64,000 nt of DNA. It comes from Actinomycetospora lutea. GTDB lineage: Bacteria > Actinomycetota > Actinomycetes > Mycobacteriales > Pseudonocardiaceae. Within the stretch, counting starts at the first letter, position 1. The number at the start of each line of letters is the position of its first letter. Both the position numbers and the translations under genes were made by a program. The stretch lies in the NCBI RefSeq assembly GCF_028737205.1, contig NZ_JAQZAL010000013.1:1-64000 (forward strand). The letters run 5' to 3'. Under the pieces are notes generated by a model, which ran no database searches, was not told where the DNA came from, and saw only the letters and a program-made list of their open reading frames with translations. Of the stretch, positions 57,626 through 64,000 are shown one piece after another.

Positions 57626-58602
57626 GGCTCCAGCTCACCCCGCAGGCGCCCGGCGCCCGCATCCTCGGGCTCGGCAGCATGCAGCCCGACAGGGTCATCA
57701 CCAACCACGACCTCGAGAAGATCGTCGAGACCAACGACGAGTGGATCCAGAGCCGGGTCGGCATCGTCGAGCGGCGGTTCGGCTCCGAGAAGGACTCGGT
57801 CGTGTCGATGGGCGTGGAGGCCGGGTCGAAGGCCCTGGCCGACGCGGGCCTCGCCCCCACCGACCTGGACGCCGTCATCGTCGCGACCTGCACGATGTCC
57901 AAGCCGATCCCCAACGCCGCCGCGCAGACCGCCGACCGCATCGGGGTCAACGGCATCGGCGCGATGGACGTCAACACCGCCTGCGCCGGCTTCTGCTACG
58001 GCGCCGGGCTGGCCGGCGACATGATCCGCTCGGGTACCGCGAAGCACGTGCTGGTCATCGGCTCGGAGAAGCTCTCCGACTGGCTGGACATGAACGACCG
58101 CTCGACCTGCATCATCTTCGCCGACGGCGCGGGCGCGGCGGTGATCGGACCGGCGGCCACCGAGGAGGAGGTCGGCGTCGGCCCGGTCATCTGGGGCGCC
58201 GCGGGCGACCTCGTCTCGACGATCCACATCGACGAGACCGACGCGCTGCGCCAGGAGGGCCAGGCCGTGTTCCGCTGGGCCACCACCAAGATCGCGCCGG
58301 TGGCCCTGCGCGCGGTCGAGGCGGCCGGCCTGCAGCCCTCCGACATCGACGTGCTCGTCCCCCACCAGGCCAACCTGCGCATCGTCGAGGCCATCGCCAA
58401 GCGCCTGCGCCAGGTCGGGGGCCGCGACGACCTGCGCGTCGCCGACGACATCCAGTACTCCGGCAACACGTCGTCGGCCTCGATCCCGATGGCCATCGAC
58501 CACATGCGCGGCGCCGGCCGCGTGAAGTCCGGCGACGTCGCGCTGCTGGTCGGCTTCGGCGCCGGCCTGTCGTACGCGGCACAGGTCGTCGTCCTGCCCT
58601 GA
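57622..58602 (+). CDS. fabH: 3-oxoacyl-ACP synthase III
   Basis: A 326-residue thiolase-fold enzyme that condenses an acyl-CoA primer with malonyl-ACP to start fatty-acid chains; in actinobacteria it commonly accepts branched primers. The catalytic triad is complete: Cys121 in VNTACAGFCYG, His248 in LVPHQANLRIVEA and Asn282 in QYSGNTSSASIP. The motif SRVGIVERRF is also typical. GTG 57622 overlaps the fabD stop (GTGA). Second gene of the fab operon. Confidence 0.96.
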   Translation: MRLQLTPQAPGARILGLGSMQPDRVITNHDLEKIVETNDEWIQSRVGIVERRFGSEKDSVVSMGVEAGSKALADAGLAPTDLDAVIVATCTMSKPIPNAAAQTADRIGVNGIGAMDVNTACAGFCYGAGLAGDMIRSGTAKHVLVIGSEKLSDWLDMNDRSTCIIFADGAGAAVIGPAATEEEVGVGPVIWGAAGDLVSTIHIDETDALRQEGQAVFRWATTKIAPVALRAVEAAGLQPSDIDVLVPHQANLRIVEAIAKRLRQVGGRDDLRVADDIQYSGNTSSASIPMAIDHMRGAGRVKSGDVALLVGFGAGLSYAAQVVVLP

Positions 58603-58666
58603 TCTGCCCTACGGTGCCGACCCGAGCACTGCCGTCCTGAGAAGTCCGCACGAAGAAAGGGAGCCC

Positions 58667-58909
58667 GTGGCGACCAACGAAGAGATCCTGCCCGACCTCG
58701 CGAGCATCGTGGAGGAGGTCGCCGGCGTCGACGCCGCGGAGGTCACCGCGGAGAAGTCGTTCGTGGACGACCTCGACATCGACTCGCTCTCGATGGTCGA
58801 GATCGCGGTCCAGGCCGAGGACAAGTTCGGGGTCAAGATCCCGGACGACGAGCTGGCCAAGCTGACGACGGTCCAGGACGCCGTCAACTACATCTCGAAC
58901 CACTCCTGA
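58667..58909 (+). CDS. acpP: Acyl carrier protein
   Basis: An 80-residue acidic four-helix carrier. Ser40 in LDIDSLSMVEIAVQAED is the site of 4'-phosphopantetheine attachment. The length and charge fit primary-metabolism AcpP. GTG 58667 lies 64 bp after fabH behind AAAGGGAG. It is the shuttle that carries acyl chains between the enzymes encoded on either side. Confidence 0.97.
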   Translation: MATNEEILPDLASIVEEVAGVDAAEVTAEKSFVDDLDIDSLSMVEIAVQAEDKFGVKIPDDELAKLTTVQDAVNYISNHS

Positions 58910-58923
58910 GAGAGGGCGACTTC

Positions 58924-60186
58924 GTGAGCAGCACCGGCCAGGGGGTCGTCGTCACCGGTATGGGCGCGACGACCCCGCTCGGCGGCGACGTGGCGACCAC
59001 CTGGGACGGCCTCCTGGCCGGTCGCGGCGCCGCCTCGAAGATCGAGGAAGACTGGGTCGACACGTTCGAACTGCCCGTCAAGATCGCGTCGCAGCTCGCC
59101 GTCGAACCCACCGAGGTCATCAAGCGCGTCGAGGCCCGCCGCCTCGACCGCAGCGAGCAGACCGCGATCATCGCGGCGCGCGAGGCCTGGCAGCACGCCG
59201 ACCTCGGTGACTACCCGAACGCCGAGGACGGGTCGCCCAAGGTCGACGCGCTGCGGCTGGCGGTCATCGTCGGCACCGGCATCGGCGGGGCGCTGACCCT
59301 GCTCGGCCAGGACGACATCCTCGAGCAGCAGGGCCTGCGCAAGGTCGCGGTCCTGACCATCCCGATGCTCATGCCCAACGGCCCGGCCGCGCACGTCGGC
59401 CTGGAGTTCGGGGCGGCGGCGGGCGTGCACGCGCCCGTCTCGGCCTGCGCGTCGGGCGCCGAGGCCATCGCCTGGGGCTGGCGCATGCTCATGGCGAACG
59501 AGGTCGACGTCGTCGTGGCCGGGGGCACCGAGGCGTGCATCCACCCGATCACGCTCGCCGGCTTCAGCCAGGCCCGCACCATGGCGCTGCGCAACGACGA
59601 GCCCGAGCGCGCCTCGCGGCCGTTCGACACCGGCCGCAACGGCTTCGTGCTCGGCGAGGGCGCGGGCATCGTGGTGCTCGAGCGCGAGGAGTTCGCGCAG
59701 GCCCGCGGCGCGACCGTGCACGGGCGTCTCGCGGGCATCGGCACCAGCGCCGACGCGTACCACATCACCGCCCCGGATCCCGAGGGCACGGGGCAGTCCC
59801 GCGCCATCGCCGCGGCCCTGCGCACGGCGGGCCTCGAGCCCTCCGACGTCGGTCACGTCAACTGCCACGCCACCGCGACGAGCGTGGGCGACGTGGCCGA
59901 GACGGTGGCCGTCAAGAAGTCGATCGGCGACCACCCGGTGCTCACGGCGCCGAAGGGCTCGCTGGGTCACCTCCTGGGCGCCGCCGGGGCGGTCGAGGCC
60001 ATCTCGACGATCCTGTCGGTGCGCGAGGGGCTCATCCCGCCCACCGCGAACCTCGAGGAGCTCGACCCCGACGTCACCCTCGACGTCGTGGCCGGCGAGG
60101 CCCGCAAGCAGTCGCTGGACGCCGCGATCAGCGACTCCTTCGGCTTCGGCGGGCACAACGTCTGCCTGGCGATCACGCCGGCCTGA
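58924..60186 (+). CDS. fabF: 3-oxoacyl-ACP synthase II
   Basis: A 420-residue elongating ketosynthase. The triad is complete: Cys175 in VSACASGAEAIAWG, His315 in VNCHATATSVGD and His349 in KGSLGHLLGAAG. The N-terminus VVVTGMGATTPLGGD is diagnostic. GTG 58924 lies 14 bp after acpP behind GAGAGGGCG. This is the last gene of the fabD–fabH–acpP–fabF operon and extends acyl-ACP by two carbons per cycle. Actinobacterial relatives include KasA, which makes mycolate precursors; nothing here indicates that specialisation. Confidence 0.96.
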   Translation: MSSTGQGVVVTGMGATTPLGGDVATTWDGLLAGRGAASKIEEDWVDTFELPVKIASQLAVEPTEVIKRVEARRLDRSEQTAIIAAREAWQHADLGDYPNAEDGSPKVDALRLAVIVGTGIGGALTLLGQDDILEQQGLRKVAVLTIPMLMPNGPAAHVGLEFGAAAGVHAPVSACASGAEAIAWGWRMLMANEVDVVVAGGTEACIHPITLAGFSQARTMALRNDEPERASRPFDTGRNGFVLGEGAGIVVLEREEFAQARGATVHGRLAGIGTSADAYHITAPDPEGTGQSRAIAAALRTAGLEPSDVGHVNCHATATSVGDVAETVAVKKSIGDHPVLTAPKGSLGHLLGAAGAVEAISTILSVREGLIPPTANLEELDPDVTLDVVAGEARKQSLDAAISDSFGFGGHNVCLAITPA

Positions 60187-60231
60187 GGCCTCGCCCGAGC
60201 TCGCTGCGCTCGTCCTGCGTCCGCCCGACGG

Positions 60232-60867
60232 CTAGCAGGGCGAGCGCAGCTGGCTGCCCGGCCGCGGGTCGAGCAGGCGGGGCCGGCCGCCCGCGGTCTC
60301 GACGACGGCGCTGATCTGCCAGCAGAGGCGCGGCACGCGCACGTCCGGCGGGGCGACCGCCGGGTCCTGGGTGGTGACGTAGCCCAGCGGCACGACGAGC
60401 TCGCCGCCGGCGACCGGGTCGATGCGCCGGATCACGACCGAGCCCACCCGCTGGGTGCGCGCCGTGTCGGCGAACGTCGTCGGGTCGATCCGCGCGTCCG
60501 GCACGAGCGTCTCGCGGTAGGCCGAGAGATCGCCGGCGTTGCGGGCGTCGGTCCAGCGCTGGAGGAGGTCGCGCACCGCGGCCGAGTCGGGGTGGACGGC
60601 GGCGGCCGGCGAGAGCACCACGGCCGGCGAGCCCGCCGAGCCGTCCGCGGGCAGCTCGGCGCCCACGAGCACCGGCCCGGTGTCGCCCACCGCCGCCCGG
60701 CCGACGGCCGCGGCACGGGCCCCGAGCAGGGCGCCGGCGATCACGATCATGACGAGCGCAACGGCGAGGACCACCGGCAGGACGACTCCCGGGCGCAGGC
60801 GGTCCGCCAGCGCACCGTCACGGAGCCGCCCGAGCATGCCGTCCAGCCTGCCAGCCTCCCCCGACAC
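60232..60867 (-). CDS. Membrane-anchored hypothetical protein
   Basis: A 211-residue protein with a cytosolic N-terminus, one membrane helix (VVLPVVLAVALVMIVIAGAL) and an outer domain that contains RDLLQRWTDARNAGDLSAYR, typical of NTF2-like or Mce-associated folds, and RLCWQISAVVETAGGRPRLL. The family is conserved next to fabF in related actinobacteria as far as I can recall, but I cannot name it. GTG 60867 or ATG 60837 can be the start. It is convergent with fabF, 45 bp apart. Confidence 0.72.
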   Translation of the reverse strand: MSGEAGRLDGMLGRLRDGALADRLRPGVVLPVVLAVALVMIVIAGALLGARAAAVGRAAVGDTGPVLVGAELPADGSAGSPAVVLSPAAAVHPDSAAVRDLLQRWTDARNAGDLSAYRETLVPDARIDPTTFADTARTQRVGSVVIRRIDPVAGGELVVPLGYVTTQDPAVAPPDVRVPRLCWQISAVVETAGGRPRLLDPRPGSQLRSPC

Positions 60868-60894
60868 GATCGGTGGGCGTCCTGCGCCGCGTGG

Positions 60895-61386
60895 TCAGCC
60901 GACCTGGTGCAGCCGCGCGGGCGCCACGCCCTCACCGGCGAAACGGAACTCCTCGAGGGCGTCGTCCCAGCGTGTGCCCAGCATGTCGTCCATGCGTCGC
61001 GTGAGCGCCTCGCGGGTGCTCGCGCCCGCGAGCGCGGCGCGGACCTGGTCCTCACCGAGGACGATGTCGCCGTTCGCGCTGGTGCGTCCGTGCCAGAGAC
61101 CGAGCCCCGGGACGTGGCTGAAGCGCTCGCCGTCGGTGCCCGGCGAGGGGTCCTCGGTGACCTCGAAGCGGACCATGCCCCAGGCGCGCAGCGCGGTCGC
61201 CACACGGGCCGCGGTGCCCACGGGCCCGGCCCACGACACCTCGGCACGCGCCGTCCCCGGCGCCGCCTCCTGGGCGGTCCAGTCCAGCACGACACGGGCG
61301 TCGAGGACGCCCGAGATCGCCCACTCGACGTGCGGACAGACCGCAGACGGCGACGAGTGGACGTAGATCACGCCACGGGTGCTCAC
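60895..61386 (-). CDS. DUF3145-family protein
   Basis: A 163-residue protein. GVIYVHSSPSAVCPHVEWAI, SGVLDARVVLDWTAQEAAPG, LRAWGMVRFEVTEDPSPGTD, ERFSHVPGLGLWHGRTSANG and RWDDALEEFRFAGEGVAPAR match DUF3145, a conserved actinobacterial family of unknown function commonly found near the fab cluster. GTG 61386 follows GGAGG at good spacing. It lies 28 bp upstream of the membrane-anchored hypothetical gene on the same strand. Confidence 0.93.
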   Translation of the reverse strand: MSTRGVIYVHSSPSAVCPHVEWAISGVLDARVVLDWTAQEAAPGTARAEVSWAGPVGTAARVATALRAWGMVRFEVTEDPSPGTDGERFSHVPGLGLWHGRTSANGDIVLGEDQVRAALAGASTREALTRRMDDMLGTRWDDALEEFRFAGEGVAPARLHQVG

Positions 61387-61552
61387 TGCTGACCTCCGAC
61401 TCGACGAGAAGCGTCTTCCCCAACGTCCTCGTCCGCGGGCAGAGATCGAACTGATCGCAACCGCCGTGCAGTGTGCACCGTGATGCTGTTGTGGCGCCAG
61501 TGTCACCGGATTCCGGGCGTGTCGCCGCCGGGAACCGTAGAGTCGTCCCACC

Positions 61553-62761
61553 GTGACCGAGGATGACGGTCCGCACACGGGCGGTGCGCGGTTCCGGGAC
61601 GTCCTCACCGACCCCCAGTTCTTCGCGCTCTGGCTCGCCCAGCTGCTCTCGGTGCTCGGCGACCAGGTGGCGCGGGTCGCCCTCGCGGTGCTCGTCTTCA
61701 CCGAGACGGCGTCGGCGGGCCTGACCGCGCTGACCTACGCGCTGACCTTCCTCCCCGACCTCGTCGCCGGCCCCCTGCTCTCCGGGATCGCGGACCGGGC
61801 GCCGCGGCGGCTGACGATGGTCGTCAGCGACCTCCTGCGCGCCGGCATCCTCGCGCTGATGGCCGTGCCAGGCGTGCCGTTCTGGGCCCTGTGCCTGCTC
61901 GTGGTCGCCGGCCAGCTCATCGCCGCCCCCTTCGCGGCGGCCCGCGCGGCGATCCTGCCGCACGTGCTCACCGGGGAGCGCTACGTCGTCGCCTCGGCGG
62001 TCTCGGGCACGACGTACCAGAGCGGCCAGGTCCTCGGCTTCGCCCTCGGGGGACCGCTGGTGGCCCTGGTCGGCGTCCCGGTCGCGCTGCTCGGCGACGC
62101 GCTGACGTTCGTGGTCTCGGCGGCCATCCTGCAGTTCGGGGTGAGCGAGCAGCGCGCCACCGGGGCCTCCGAGCGCGCCGCCGGCCTGCGCGACGGCGCC
62201 CGGATCGTCGTGGGCGACCGGAAGCTGCGGGCGCTGGTGGCGCTCGCCTGCGTGTCGGCGTTCGTCGTGACGATCGAGGGGCTCGCGGCGCCGTACGCGG
62301 CGGCGCTGGGCGGCGGCCCGGTCGCGGTGGGGCTGCTGCTCGCGGCGAACCCGCTCGGCGCGGCGCTGGGCATCGTGCTGCTCGCGCGCCTCGTGCCGCC
62401 CGGGCGTCGCGACCGTCTGCTGGGCCCGCTCGCGGTCGCCTCGTGCGTGCCGCTGATCGCCTCGGCGCTGGACCCGCCGCTCGCGGGGGTCGTGGCCCTG
62501 TGGGTGGTGTCGGGGCTGGCGTGCGCCTACCAGGTGCCGGCGAACGCGGCCTTCGTCGCGGCGGTCCCCGACGCCCACCGCGGGCAGGCCTTCGGGCTCG
62601 CGGTGACCGCCCTGCGCGTCACCCAAGGCCTCGGCGTCCTGCTCGCCGGCGTGCTCGCCGAGGCGACGGGACCGGCGGTCGCGGTGGCCCTGGCCGGCGC
62701 GCTGGGCGTGCTCGTCGCGCTCGGGTGCGCCAGGGCGTGGGCGCGTGCCCGGGCCGGGTGA
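61553..62761 (+). CDS. MFS transporter
   Basis: A 402-residue major-facilitator exporter with about twelve spans. LWLAQLLSVLGDQVARVALA and VLVFTETASAGLTALTYALT open it; the inter-span motif GIADRAPRRLTMVVSDLLRA follows helix 2, and ASAVSGTTYQSGQVLGFALG forms helix 5. The MFS_3/enterobactin-exporter-like subgroup fits best. GTG 61553 is the only good start. It is divergent from DUF3145 and followed by a strong terminator. Substrate unknown. Confidence 0.9.
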   Translation: MTEDDGPHTGGARFRDVLTDPQFFALWLAQLLSVLGDQVARVALAVLVFTETASAGLTALTYALTFLPDLVAGPLLSGIADRAPRRLTMVVSDLLRAGILALMAVPGVPFWALCLLVVAGQLIAAPFAAARAAILPHVLTGERYVVASAVSGTTYQSGQVLGFALGGPLVALVGVPVALLGDALTFVVSAAILQFGVSEQRATGASERAAGLRDGARIVVGDRKLRALVALACVSAFVVTIEGLAAPYAAALGGGPVAVGLLLAANPLGAALGIVLLARLVPPGRRDRLLGPLAVASCVPLIASALDPPLAGVVALWVVSGLACAYQVPANAAFVAAVPDAHRGQAFGLAVTALRVTQGLGVLLAGVLAEATGPAVAVALAGALGVLVALGCARAWARARAG

Positions 62762-62762
62762 C

Positions 62763-62809
62763 GCGAGGGACGCCCTCGCTGCGTCGGGCGCAGTGAGGGC
62801 GTCCCTCGC
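62763..62809. terminator. Bidirectional terminator between MFS and DSNWH-peptide genes
   Basis: GCGAGGGACGCCCTC pairs perfectly with GAGGGCGTCCCTCGC over 15 bp around a 17-nt loop, starting right after the MFS stop. It lies between convergent genes and can serve both. Confidence 0.85.
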
Positions 62810-62867
62810 TCCCACGGTGGGCCGGCGTCGCCCGAGGGGCGCGCGACGCGGGGCCTTGCCACGACTC

Positions 62868-62969
62868 CTAGTGCCAGTTGGAGTCGGCGAAGTGCCAGTT
62901 CGAGTCCCGGTGCCAGTTCGAGTCCGCGTAGTGCCAGTTGGAGTCGCGGTGCCAGTTCGAGTCGGCCAC
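62868..62969 (-). CDS. 33-residue peptide of five DSNWH repeats
   Basis: GTG 62969 is preceded by AAAGGAACTCCC, a good ribosome site. The product reads ADSNWH, RDSNWH, YADSNWH, RDSNWH, FADSNWH and then stops: five identical pentads separated by R, YA, R and FA. Synonymous codons differ between copies (TCG/TCC for Ser), so the pentad is conserved as protein, not just as DNA. The spacers alternate between R and aromatic-Ala. I know no characterised protein of this kind. Possible roles are metal or ligand binding through Asp/His, or a precursor peptide. No modification enzyme is adjacent. Confidence 0.72.
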   Translation of the reverse strand: MADSNWHRDSNWHYADSNWHRDSNWHFADSNWH

Positions 62970-63334
62970 GGGAGTTCCTTTCGTCGGGATCGCGGCGCCG
63001 GCCGGGACGGGTCGTCCCGCCGACACGGAAGTGGCCCAACGCACACGCTGAGTGGTGAACCCGAGTACGGCGTCGAGCGCCGTGCGCAGGTCGCGCAGCG
63101 TTGACGGAGAGCGACCGCACTGTCACATCCGGCCGCACTCCGCGTCACGTCCGCCCCTCGATGTTGGTCAAAGAAGCGGTGTGTGACCAGACGGCGACTG
63201 GGCGTCAACCATCGGAGTGATCTCTTCCCAATGGGTGACGCCTCCTGCCGAGATCCACAGGTCGTCGGTACCGTGTTCCGCACGCGGACACCACCGGTGG
63301 CGAGTGCCGCCGGACCGGGAGGAGGTCACTCATC
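62970..63334. other. Intergenic region between DSNWH-peptide gene and right-edge gene
   Basis: A 365-bp gap between divergent genes. It must hold the promoters of both. The composition is slightly less GC-rich around 63160–63240 (TTGGTCAAAGAAGCGG and TGATCTCTTCCCAATGG), a plausible promoter area. No other gene is visible. Confidence 0.5.
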
Positions 63335-64000
63335 GTGACGGCGCGTGAACCCTGGAGGGGTCCCATCGACCCCGGGTCCGCGCTCACTCCCGCGCCCGGA
63401 GCAGTCCCGCCCGATCGTTCGGTACGCGCAGTCACCGACGCCGACCTCCCGGCCGGTCCGGGCGGGTCGGTGCGTCCCTGGCGTCCCGCTCGTCGGCACC
63501 GTCACGGCGCCACCGGGTCGGGCACGGGGTCCGGCTCGTCCGCGACGCCCGATGTCGCGCAGACCACACCGGGACGTCGCCTCGACCCCCGGCGCTGGAG
63601 CCTGTGGCAGGCACCCCGCCGGGTCGTCGTCGCCGTGCTCGTCATCGACGTCCTGGCCGTCGCGCTCTCGGTGGCAGTCGCCGGGCTCGAGCCGATCGGC
63701 ACGGCCGACTGGCGCGCGCTGGCCCTGCTCGTCCTCGGGCTGGTCGTCCACGTCGAGACCGCCCGCGGCATCGAGCGGCGCCGCGAGATCGTCGCCGACG
63801 GGCAGCCCTACATCGAGCTCAAGTCGGTGTGGAGCTTCGCCGGCCTGCTGCTGCTCCCCCTCGGGCTCGCGCTCGCCCTGGTCGTCATCACGTTCGCGTA
63901 CTGGTGGCTCCGGGTCAGCCAACGCCCCGTCGTGCACCGGTGGACCTACTCGGCGGCGACCGTCCTCATCGCCTCGGTCGCCGCGTGGGGCGTGCTCGAG
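63335..64000 (+). CDS. Multi-span membrane protein, N-terminal part (possibly diguanylate-cyclase sensor), cut by window edge
   Basis: The frame is open from GTG 63335 (GGGAGGAGG nine bases upstream) to the last base, 222 codons. After a Pro/Gly/Arg-rich cytosolic N-terminus of about 90 residues come RRWSLWQAPRRVVVAVLVID, VLAVALSVAVAGLEP, WRALALLVLGLVVHVETARG, IELKSVWSFAGLLLLPLGLA and LALVVITFAYWWLRVSQRPV, giving at least five spans. Such N-terminal regions precede GGDEF domains in related actinobacterial proteins, but that part would lie beyond the edge, so the enzymatic call is a guess. Confidence 0.65.
   Translation, partial: MTAREPWRGPIDPGSALTPAPGAVPPDRSVRAVTDADLPAGPGGSVRPWRPARRHRHGATGSGTGSGSSATPDVAQTTPGRRLDPRRWSLWQAPRRVVVAVLVIDVLAVALSVAVAGLEPIGTADWRALALLVLGLVVHVETARGIERRREIVADGQPYIELKSVWSFAGLLLLPLGLALALVVITFAYWWLRVSQRPVVHRWTYSAATVLIASVAAWGVLE

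Noticed and set aside
62868-62969. CRISPR-like or DNA-level repeat array
   Set aside because: Repeat units are 18–21 bp without unique spacers, the period is set by whole codons, and synonymous differences show that the peptide, not the DNA, is conserved.

Overview
The window comes from a high-GC actinobacterium, most likely in the Pseudonocardiaceae (Pseudonocardia or Actinomycetospora-like). The evidence is the very GC-rich third codon positions, frequent GTG starts, BTAD/AfsR-type regulators, a homodimeric AceE, and the right-hand gene order ahpE–DUF3052–aceE–cspA–pirin–PucR regulator–fabD–fabH–acpP–fabF–DUF3145. That order resembles the ahpE–aceE–fabD–acpM–kasA region of Mycobacterium and the fabDHPF operon of Streptomyces. 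I infer this from gene content; there is no rRNA gene to confirm it.

The window has two halves. Positions 1–49,850 are accessory DNA. They contain short operons and single genes separated by gene-poor gaps, insertion sequences and many broken genes. A tRNA-Val(TAC) at 49,855–49,926, followed in its downstream direction by the stump of a tyrosine integrase gene, marks the boundary. From there to 64,000 the sequence is compact core genome (redox, pyruvate dehydrogenase, fatty-acid synthesis) with no mobile DNA.

Accessory half, left to right. 1–6.5 kb: a MetX-like acyltransferase/hydrolase (cut by the window edge) and a cupin–SnoaL–SnoaL operon divergent from an AfsR-type ATPase regulator. 6.5–23.3 kb: a stretch bounded by two 92-bp direct repeats, each carrying the 3' half of a tRNA-Lys(TTT). 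It holds xthA, a decayed IS3-family element, a complete IS21-family element with a 5-bp target duplication, an oxidoreductase, a DUF4386 membrane protein, a lipoprotein hydrolase, two truncated regulators and a DoxX protein. 23.7–37.5 kb: stress and transport genes, with two BCCT osmolyte transporters, an F420-dependent nitroreductase homologue, DUF3040, an SPFH protein, a PEP-synthase/rifamycin-phosphotransferase homologue and an ABC exporter. Four transcription units here share a leader motif, GCCGGGAAGYCTGGTCGGC. 37.7–44.3 kb: a pseudogene field (LysR fragment, FAD monooxygenase with an amber codon, frameshifted GAF histidine kinase) around an intact hydrolase, ending in a 5'-truncated SARP regulator fused to a SAM methyltransferase. 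44.3–49.8 kb: an IS3-family element carrying a group II intron, abutting a truncated IS110, then a broken MFS gene and the integrase stump.

Core half. AhpE reduces peroxides. AceE makes acetyl-CoA. The PucR-type regulator sits directly upstream of fabD–fabH–acpP–fabF, which turn acetyl-CoA/malonyl-CoA into fatty acids, so carbon flow from pyruvate to lipid is encoded in one block. At the right edge are an MFS exporter, a 33-residue peptide made of five DSNWH repeats, and the start of a multi-span membrane protein.
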